A DNA stretch of 64,000 bases from positions 3,162,001 to 3,226,000 of the forward strand of contig NZ_CP134146.1 in NCBI RefSeq assembly GCF_031583575.1, in the 5' to 3' direction. This document shows, one piece after another, positions 58,053 to 64,000 of this stretch. The first letter of the stretch is position 1; each line of letters starts with the position of its first letter. Source of the DNA: Thalassotalea nanhaiensis. GTDB lineage: Bacteria > Pseudomonadota > Gammaproteobacteria > Enterobacterales > Alteromonadaceae. The translations under genes and the position numbers were made by a program. The notes beneath the pieces are model-generated. The model worked only from the letters and a program-made list of their open reading frames with translations, ran no database searches and had not been told where the DNA came from.

Positions 58053-58613
58053 TTGAAATTAATCCCTGTTGTATTATCTATTTTATTGATTGCAGGTTGT
58101 GCTAGTGAGCCAACAGCTATTACCCTGAACCCAACCGTAACTAATGATACAGGTAAAGTTTATAAGAATTTAAGTGCTAAAATATCGGTTAATGATCTGC
58201 GTTCAACGGCGCATATCGTTGAATTATTAAGTGCAGAAGATCCATCGACATTGATTGGTACTACTAGTTCGTTAAGAGAAGTGTTGGTGTCAAAATTTTC
58301 TACAGAATTGACTTCTCAAGGTTTAAATGTAGCTGACAGCTCAGATTTAAAAGTTGAATTTAATGTTGAACGTGCACGTACATATGTAAATCAAGATGTT
58401 TTAGATTACCGCGCCAACACCATCATAAAATTAAAAGTTAAAGTTGAAAACCCGGCACAAACACTGTCGAAAACGTTCACGTTACGAGCAACAACGCGTG
58501 GCGCGTTAACCGCTGACATAGACGAATTACAACGAGATTTTAATATTCAACTTGCTAAGCTTATTTTGCAGGTATTAGAAGACCAACAATTACAAGAATT
58601 TATTAAGGGATAA
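58053..58613 (+). CDS. yajG: YajG family lipoprotein
   Basis: The 186-residue precursor has a TTG start with no alternative ATG, and the lipobox LIAGC (Cys16). The mature part (ASEPTAITLNPTV; SVNDLRSTAHIVELL; LREVLVSKFSTELTSQGL) matches YajG. In E. coli yajG lies between ampG and bolA; here it is in the same neighbourhood. Its role in the envelope is unknown. The cyclophilin gene begins 5 bp after its stop. Confidence 0.88.
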   Translation: MKLIPVVLSILLIAGCASEPTAITLNPTVTNDTGKVYKNLSAKISVNDLRSTAHIVELLSAEDPSTLIGTTSSLREVLVSKFSTELTSQGLNVADSSDLKVEFNVERARTYVNQDVLDYRANTIIKLKVKVENPAQTLSKTFTLRATTRGALTADIDELQRDFNIQLAKLILQVLEDQQLQEFIKG

Positions 58614-58618
58614 ATATA

Positions 58619-59248
58619 ATGCGTTTATTAGTCACTCTGGTTTTATGTGTTGTTTCTTTATTCAGCCAAGCGGCAAGCAAACAAAAAATTATTGATGCTA
58701 ATAACCTTTATCCGCAAATAAAAATGGACACCTCACACGGGGTGATTATTGTTGAACTCGACCGAGTTAAAGCCCCTATCGCTGTAAATAACTTCTTGTT
58801 TTATGTGATTTCAGGTGAATACAACAATACAATTTTTCATCGCGTAATTAGCGACTTTGTTGTCCAAGGCGGCGGCTATGACGCTAACTTTATCCCCAAA
58901 AAAGAACATGACACCATTTTTAATGAGTCAGGTAATGGATTGAAGAATACTTTTGGCTCTATCGCCATGGCACGTCAACATGATCCACACAGCTCAATTA
59001 GACAGTTTTATTTTAACGTTGGTGAAAACACCAGTTTAGATCCAGGCCGTTCATGGGGCTATACTGTCTTTGGTTCAGTAACCTTTGGTGAAGAAGTATT
59101 AGAGAAAATGGCTGCGAGCGAGACTGACTTTCACGAAGGACAAGGCTGGCCCGACGTACCACTTGAGCCAATTGTATTGATCAAGGCAACGTTAATGCCT
59201 GAAGATTATATCCATGAAGAATTGCAACAACCTGTTAAAACTCAATAA
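58619..59248 (+). CDS. periplasmic cyclophilin-type peptidyl-prolyl isomerase
   Basis: The 209-residue precursor has a signal peptide (to about residue 19, QAA). The cyclophilin domain shows IFHRVISDFVVQGGGY, SIAMARQHDPHSSIRQFYFNV and WGYTVFGSVTFGEEVLEKM, the PpiA/PpiB pattern. It catalyses cis-trans isomerisation of prolyl bonds, assisting envelope protein folding. It is 5 bp after yajG in the same unit. Confidence 0.93.
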   Translation: MRLLVTLVLCVVSLFSQAASKQKIIDANNLYPQIKMDTSHGVIIVELDRVKAPIAVNNFLFYVISGEYNNTIFHRVISDFVVQGGGYDANFIPKKEHDTIFNESGNGLKNTFGSIAMARQHDPHSSIRQFYFNVGENTSLDPGRSWGYTVFGSVTFGEEVLEKMAASETDFHEGQGWPDVPLEPIVLIKATLMPEDYIHEELQQPVKTQ

Positions 59249-59400
59249 ATTATGAAAGTACATTAACATTCGATAGTTATTCGAAGAATATTTAAACAAC
59301 TTTTAACATTTATATATTCGCAATATAAAAACTTCTCATCTAGTCTTTTAAAGAGACTCGTAACTTTGAGTCACTTTGATGTTTAATTTAGGTGGGTAAT

Positions 59401-59730
59401 TTGCATATCGAAATTTTCATAAACGATAAAATATCACAGTTAATGTATTTTCTTGAGGCTCTCCTCAAGAGCTCTGTTCATCATACTGAAGTTGAGAACT
59501 TTATCTGGGACTGCTTTGAAGAGTGGGGACAATTAAATGTTACCGACGAAACTCCCGGCAGCACTAGAGAAAGAGTTTTTTGGCACCTTATTCATGAACT
59601 AAAACTGGGCGGTATTGGTAATTTAGCTGATGATGAAGATTTAATTACTGAAATTACCACTTGCCTTGAATTCTTAAAGGGTCATGGCGCTTATCCGATT
59701 CACTGCGTAGGCTGGCGACCTGTCGATTAA
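59401..59730 (+). CDS. conserved-looking hypothetical protein
   Basis: I do not recognise a family. From a TTG at 59401 (preceded by AGGTGGG, spacing about 5) the product is 109 residues; a GTG at 59392 is possible but has no ribosome-binding site. The protein is acidic, soluble and mainly helical by appearance, starting MHIEIFINDKISQLMYFLEA and ending YPIHCVGWRPVD with two Cys in the last half. It lies between a cyclophilin gene and ampG on the same strand, with about 150 bp before it and 95 bp after. Confidence 0.65.
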   Translation: MHIEIFINDKISQLMYFLEALLKSSVHHTEVENFIWDCFEEWGQLNVTDETPGSTRERVFWHLIHELKLGGIGNLADDEDLITEITTCLEFLKGHGAYPIHCVGWRPVD

Positions 59731-59825
59731 CTTACCTGCCAGACTATTCTTTACTTCTTTTTTTACCACGCATTTGTTAGCCTTACTCAGCAGTTATCTT
59801 AAAAATAATCATTTAGGCTTTCCCA

Positions 59826-61103
59826 ATGTCAAGCACTTCGCCTGTTAGTAATTCTCCTACAATAAAAGAAGCCCTTTTCAACAAACGCATACTCATTTGT
59901 ATATTTACCGGCTTTAGCTCCGGTTTACCTTTGTTCTTTCTTTATCAATTAGTCCCTGGTTGGCTTAGAAGTGAAGGAGTGAGTCTTGCTGAAATTGGGC
60001 TGTTTTCATTAATTGGTATTCCCTATGTATGGAAATTTTTATGGTCACCGGCAATGGACCGGTATTCTTTTCCATTTTTAGGCCGTCGCCGCGGCTGGAT
60101 GCTGTTCACTCAAGTCTGTTTGTTAATATCCATTGCCAGCTTTGGTTATATTAACCCGACCATGTCTATTTGGACCGTTGCCTATTTGGCCGCAGCGGTC
60201 GCTTTTTTCAGTGCTAGCCAAGATATTGTCCTTGACGCTTATCGTCGTGAATTATTACCTGATCATGAATTAGGTATAGGTAATTCTATTCACGTGCAAG
60301 CATATCGGTTATCTGGATTAGTGCCTGGCTCTTTAGGCTTTATATTAGCGGACCATATGCCGTGGCAATTAGTATTTTTTGTCGTCGCAGCATTTATGCT
60401 GACAGGCATAATCATGACTCTGTGCGTAAGTGAAGCAAGGCGAGAAGCCAATGCACCGCAAACTCTTAAGCAAGCTGTAGTGTTACCCTTCAAAGACTTT
60501 ATCAATCGAGAAGGGGTTAAGTCTGCCTTAATGATTTTATCATTTTTATTCTTATATAAGCTTGGTGATAACATGGCAACGGCTCTGCAAACACCGTTCT
60601 TTATTGATTTAGGTTTTTCTAATACTGAGATAGGTGTGGTAGCAAAAACAGCCTCGTTAATAGCAATGACGATTGGCTTAGCTGTTGGCGGTATTATAAT
60701 GATCAAGCTCAGTATAAATCGTGCCTTATGGCTTTTTGGTTTTGTGCAAATTATTTCAATACTTGGTTTTGCCGCATTAGCCGAAATTGGTCACAACACT
60801 TATGCATTAGCTTTTGCCATGGGGTTTGAATATTTAGGTGTGGGCTTAGGAACCGCAGCTTTCACAGCATTTATCGCAAAAACGACTAATCCTACGTTTG
60901 CTGCAACGCAATTTGCGTTATTTACCGCTTTAACTGCTTTACCAAGAACCTTTGCCAATGCGTCTACGGGCTTCATTGTAGAGCAAGTTGGTTGGACTTC
61001 ATTTTTCTTATTATGTACAGCGCTAGCCGTGCCAGGCATGCTAATGCTATTTAAAGTTGCGCCATGGAATCCAAAAACAAAGGCTGAAAATAAACAACCG
61101 TAG
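59826..61103 (+). CDS. ampG: muropeptide permease AmpG
   Basis: AmpG imports GlcNAc-anhydroMurNAc peptides released during cell-wall turnover. The 425-residue MFS protein has twelve membrane segments, with the AmpG-typical GFSSGLPLFFLYQLVPGWLRSEGVSLAEIGLFSLIGIPYVWKFLWSPAMDR at the N-terminus (here only cited by its start at residue 28) and SQDIVLDAYRRELL. It is shorter than E. coli AmpG (491), which carries an extra C-terminal pair of helices. It ends the bolA/yajG/ampG neighbourhood. Confidence 0.9.
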   Translation: MSSTSPVSNSPTIKEALFNKRILICIFTGFSSGLPLFFLYQLVPGWLRSEGVSLAEIGLFSLIGIPYVWKFLWSPAMDRYSFPFLGRRRGWMLFTQVCLLISIASFGYINPTMSIWTVAYLAAAVAFFSASQDIVLDAYRRELLPDHELGIGNSIHVQAYRLSGLVPGSLGFILADHMPWQLVFFVVAAFMLTGIIMTLCVSEARREANAPQTLKQAVVLPFKDFINREGVKSALMILSFLFLYKLGDNMATALQTPFFIDLGFSNTEIGVVAKTASLIAMTIGLAVGGIIMIKLSINRALWLFGFVQIISILGFAALAEIGHNTYALAFAMGFEYLGVGLGTAAFTAFIAKTTNPTFAATQFALFTALTALPRTFANASTGFIVEQVGWTSFFLLCTALAVPGMLMLFKVAPWNPKTKAENKQP

Positions 61104-61180
61104 AAAATTACGCTATTATTTAAATATCTGTATATAATAAAAACAATTCATTAAAACAATTACTTAAGGCCTTTTAAAAT

Positions 61181-61351
61181 ATGATCCGTTTGTTTTTCTT
61201 AATCCCAATAATCATGAGCTTAGTATGGTTTTGGTACCTAAAAAAGCATAACTATACGTTAAAACAAGGCCTGATAGGTTTTGGTTATATCATTGCGTTT
61301 AATTTGATCATAGTAGGTTTCTTTAGCTTAATGATTTATCTGACCCAATAA
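61181..61351 (+). CDS. hypothetical small two-helix membrane protein (56 residues)
   Basis: ATG 61181 to TAA 61351 encodes 56 residues with two hydrophobic segments (about 2-20 and 30-54) joined by a short basic loop (KKHNYTLKQG). AAGG lies about 10 bases before the ATG. The composition and the gap-filling position between ampG and rhlE suggest a real gene, but I recognise no family. Hydrophobic short frames can arise by chance in AT-rich DNA. Confidence 0.5.
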   Translation: MIRLFFLIPIIMSLVWFWYLKKHNYTLKQGLIGFGYIIAFNLIIVGFFSLMIYLTQ

Positions 61352-61416
61352 GTATCATCTTTTTGTGTTGACGATTTAGACTTAAAATTCCTCTTGTTTG
61401 CATCAGCAAAGACTAT

Positions 61417-61441
61417 ACTGTAAGCTGCGCCGGCTTACAGT
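61417..61441 (+). other. hairpin in the rhlE leader
   Basis: ACTGTAAGC-TGCGCCG-GCTTACAGT, a perfect 9-bp stem 50 bp before the rhlE ATG. A TATACT overlaps its left side. It lacks a T run. Confidence 0.45.
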
Positions 61442-61490
61442 CTAGTACTATCTGTAATCACCTTATTCTATTTAACCAAGAGATCCTTCT

Positions 61491-62891
61491 ATGAGCTTTG
61501 ACTCTTTGGGCTTATCAGCCCCGATTTTATCTGCTGTTGCCGAACAAGGCTACGACACTCCTTCACCAATTCAGGAACAGGCAATCCCTGCCGTACTTGC
61601 TGGTAAAGATGTAATGGCTGCGGCGCAAACTGGTACAGGTAAAACCGCTGGCTTCACTCTGCCTATTTTAGAGAAGTTATCAAAAGGTGAAAAAGTAAAA
61701 GCAAACCATATTCGTACTTTAGTTCTAACCCCTACACGTGAGCTGGCTGCACAAGTAGGCGACAGTGTAGCGACCTATGGTAAGAACTTAGGTTTAAGTT
61801 CATATATTGTTTTCGGCGGCGTTAAAATTAACCCACAAATGATGCGTTTACGACAAGGTGTTGATGTACTAGTTGCAACGCCAGGTCGCTTGTTAGATCT
61901 TTATCAGCAGAACGCGGTCAAATTTAACCAAGTTGAAATTTTAGTATTAGATGAAGCCGACAGAATGCTCGACATGGGTTTTATTCGTGACATCAAAAGA
62001 ATTTTAGGCTTTTTACCGAAAAAGCGTCAAAACTTATTATTCTCGGCAACATTTTCAGATGAAATACGTGAATTGGCAAAGGGCTTGGTTAATAATCCGG
62101 TAGAGATTTCAGTAACACCGCGCAATGCTACCGCAGCAACCGTTGAACAACTCGTTTACACTACAGATAAAAATAAAAAGGCCAGACTACTATCTTACCT
62201 TATTGGTCATAACCGTTGGGAGCAGGTGCTGGTATTTACTAAAACCAAGCATGGCGCCAACAAACTGACCAAACATTTAGAACAAGACGGTATTAAAGCA
62301 TTAGCCATTCATGGTAATAAAAGCCAAGGTGCCAGAACAAAAGCATTAGCTCAATTTAAAGAAGGCGCTATTCGAGTATTAGTGGCAACCGATATTGCTG
62401 CTCGTGGTATCGATATAGACCAGTTACCACAAGTTGTTAACTTTGAATTACCTCATGTTGCAGAAGATTATGTACACAGAATTGGCCGTACTGGTAGAGC
62501 TGGAAGTACAGGGCATGCGATTTCACTAGTTTGCGCTGATGAATTTAAATTGCTGGTTGCTATTGAACGACTTACACAAAAGCTATTAGAGCGTACAGAA
62601 GTTGATGGGTTTCAGGCTGCTAATCCAGTACCGGTTTCAAAAGATGTTCGTCCATTTAAAGCGAAAAAACCTAAAAAGCCAAAAGCCGAACATCATGACG
62701 GTCAACGTAGCGGCGAGAACGCTCGAGGTCACAAACCGGCAAGTAAAAATAAATCACATGCACGCCAAGATAACCCTTACGCTAAAAACACCAGTGGTAG
62801 AAATGGTAAGCCATCGGGCAATCGTCGCCCTAAACCAGCAGGAGGCTCTAAGCCAAGTGGTGGTAACAGAGGCAGAAGAACCGCAAGCTAA
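61491..62891 (+). CDS. rhlE: DEAD-box RNA helicase, RhlE type
   Basis: The 466-residue protein has the Q motif ([10 protein letters not shown]), Walker A AQTGTGKT (about 45-52), [12 protein letters not shown] in [17 protein letters not shown] and the C-terminal [10 protein letters not shown]. Residues after about 375 form a basic, Gly/Lys/Arg-rich tail ([19 protein letters not shown]), as in RhlE. Such helicases remodel RNA in ribosome assembly and at low temperature. It is transcribed alone. Confidence 0.93.
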   Translation: MSFDSLGLSAPILSAVAEQGYDTPSPIQEQAIPAVLAGKDVMAAAQTGTGKTAGFTLPILEKLSKGEKVKANHIRTLVLTPTRELAAQVGDSVATYGKNLGLSSYIVFGGVKINPQMMRLRQGVDVLVATPGRLLDLYQQNAVKFNQVEILVLDEADRMLDMGFIRDIKRILGFLPKKRQNLLFSATFSDEIRELAKGLVNNPVEISVTPRNATAATVEQLVYTTDKNKKARLLSYLIGHNRWEQVLVFTKTKHGANKLTKHLEQDGIKALAIHGNKSQGARTKALAQFKEGAIRVLVATDIAARGIDIDQLPQVVNFELPHVAEDYVHRIGRTGRAGSTGHAISLVCADEFKLLVAIERLTQKLLERTEVDGFQAANPVPVSKDVRPFKAKKPKKPKAEHHDGQRSGENARGHKPASKNKSHARQDNPYAKNTSGRNGKPSGNRRPKPAGGSKPSGGNRGRRTAS

Positions 62892-62959
62892 GCAACGATA
62901 GTTCGAGGTGAGTCAGATTTACGATAAAGAGCTGACTCTCCTTCTACATGTTACCTGCT

Positions 62960-63313
62960 TTACTTATCAGACCAAATTGCTAGCTCATTACCATTGGGAT
63001 CAGTAAAGTGAAATCTGCGGCCACCAGGAAAAGAAAATATAGGTTTTACAATAACACCATTGTTATTTAATACTTTAGCGGCACTTTCTTCTAGATTTTT
63101 ACTGTAAAGCACAATTAAAGCTCCGCCCTTTTCATAACTACTACGCACATCAACTTGATAAAATCCGCCATTAATAACGCCGTCATTGAACGCACAATAC
63201 TCATCGCCGTAATCAACAAATTGCCAATCAAAAGTGTTTTGATAAAAACGTTTAATGGCAACTATATCTACTGCTGGCAGCTCTAAATAATTAATTTTTT
63301 CATGATCATCCAT
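62960..63313 (-). CDS. VOC-family (glyoxalase-like) protein
   Basis: The 117-residue single-domain protein has the VOC pattern: YLELPAVDIVAIKRFYQNTFDWQFVDYGDEYCAF, GGFYQVD, and GGRRFHFTDPNGNELAIWS with the metal-ligand Glu near the end. It probably dimerises. Members range from glyoxalases to antibiotic-binding proteins, so no substrate is assigned. It is co-oriented with the cyclophilin gene 36 bp upstream. Confidence 0.88.
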   Translation of the reverse strand: MDDHEKINYLELPAVDIVAIKRFYQNTFDWQFVDYGDEYCAFNDGVINGGFYQVDVRSSYEKGGALIVLYSKNLEESAAKVLNNNGVIVKPIFSFPGGRRFHFTDPNGNELAIWSDK

Positions 63314-63349
63314 AAAACATCCTTCTAGAAGTAAAGTTATTGCTCTCGC

Positions 63350-64000
63350 CTATTCAAACTTAATTTTAATCGGAAAATAACATACATCCATATTGCCATT
63401 ACCTTTGTATTGATAAAAATCATTATCTAACTTTCGGCGTTTCTCGATTCGTTGTTGAAATTCAGCTGTTGCGGTATTTTCGATATAAACTGTTTGTTGC
63501 TTATCTGCAGGCAAGCTGGAGCCAAGATAAGCTTTTACTATATAACTTGCTTTACTTGTGTCACTTATCACCCCGCCCTTTTCTTTTGAACCACGTTTTA
63601 CCTGGTAAAAGTGCTCCCAGCCGGCAATCATTCGACCAAATATACTCATATTACGGTCAAGGTGGCGAGGTGGAGTACCAAACATGATGGCAAAATCAGT
63701 TGTACCAGAGTTTGGCTGCATACCTCTGGCTAAGTTAATTGCACCAGGGCAATGAATTAACCATTCTTTACCTTCGCTGATTGAACGTCCAACGGCAAAG
63801 CCATTGATAAATCCAGTTTGCTCTGCCAATAAATCACCTTGTTGTACGAGACTAAATGGCGTTTCTGTTAGGATTTCACGTTCAAACTCGGCTTGCATGG
63901 AGCGTTTAACTCGGCTTGCTTTTTGCTCACTCATATCACCACCTTGCACAACAAAGTTTTCAATCACTCGATATAAAGGTAAGCCATTATAGAAGCCCTC
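63350..64000 (-). CDS. cyclophilin-type peptidyl-prolyl isomerase, C-terminal part (cut by right edge)
   Basis: The frame continues without interruption to the right edge, so the gene's start is outside the window. At the edge it reads EGFYNGLPLYRVIENFVVQGGD, the FhRvI-x-x-FVVQGGD core of cyclophilins; then INLARGMQPNSGTTDFAIMFG and MSIFGRMIAGWEHFYQV. The apparent start at 63967 is an internal Val codon. It is a larger, divergent cyclophilin, unlike the one at 58619, with an extra C-terminal tail ending CYFPIKIKFE. Confidence 0.88.
   Translation of the reverse strand, partial: EGFYNGLPLYRVIENFVVQGGDMSEQKASRVKRSMQAEFEREILTETPFSLVQQGDLLAEQTGFINGFAVGRSISEGKEWLIHCPGAINLARGMQPNSGTTDFAIMFGTPPRHLDRNMSIFGRMIAGWEHFYQVKRGSKEKGGVISDTSKASYIVKAYLGSSLPADKQQTVYIENTATAEFQQRIEKRRKLDNDFYQYKGNGNMDVCYFPIKIKFE

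Overview
This window looks like core chromosome of a marine gammaproteobacterium, most likely from the Alteromonadales and near Colwellia or Thalassotalea. That is inference from gene content: a complete sodium-pumping NADH dehydrogenase operon (nqrABCDEF) with its maturation genes, an NhaC-type sodium/proton antiporter, a TRAP transporter, FabV, many outer-membrane barrels and AT-rich DNA. Gene neighbourhoods partly match Escherichia coli: phoB-phoR, xseB-ispA-dxs, holD-rimI near prfC, ytjB/serB/radA, and bolA/yajG/ampG. I saw no rRNA, tRNA, insertion sequence, prophage, CRISPR array or recognisable defence locus. The 'holin family' gene at 2920 is a widespread small membrane protein, not evidence of a phage.

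Layout. 1-371: the start of a likely helix-turn-helix gene running off the left edge, next to a strongly structured intergenic region. 372-8303: trhP (yegQ), rdgC, a small membrane protein, then a phosphate block (phoR, phoB, a porin and a PstS-like protein) in which three PhoB boxes can be read, and a GcvR-like ACT protein. 8525-11528: a peptidase-M49-like lipoprotein and a DUF4382 lipoprotein with a hypervariable-looking aspartate tract. 11684-18496: thiI, xseB-ispA-dxs (isoprenoid supply) and gshA. 18817-29738: nhaC, a pseudouridine synthase, holD-rimI, prfC, argS, a TatD nuclease, barrels and an ASCH protein. 29776-34337: a racemase, a DUF4440 protein, ytjB, serB and radA. 34462-42256: a DPP IV-like peptidase, an MBL-fold hydrolase, SOS-controlled dinB, a MaoC-like protein, a Crp/Fnr regulator and an amidohydrolase. 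42402-50983: small envelope proteins, nqrM, apbE and the nqr operon. 51355-55788: fabV and the TRAP transporter. 55899-64000: bolA, an AlkB homologue, rlmG, yajG, two cyclophilins, ampG, rhlE and a VOC protein.

How the genes work together. PhoR-PhoB probably controls its own gene, the porin and the PstS-like protein through boxes placed 10 bp upstream of -10 hexamers. NqrA-F needs covalent FMN on NqrB and NqrC, which ApbE supplies, and NqrM helps assembly; both genes lie just downstream of the operon on the same strand. XseB, IspA and Dxs form one tightly packed transcription unit.

The most unusual non-coding content is a dispersed, hairpin-forming intergenic repeat family (5418-5571, 16393-16601, 44930-44976), a 192-bp foldback element (36731-36922), REP-like palindromes on both sides of apbE, and an inverted repeat near the left edge. 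I did not find a convincing new multi-gene system. The best leads are these repeats, the left-edge gene and a few unassigned small proteins.
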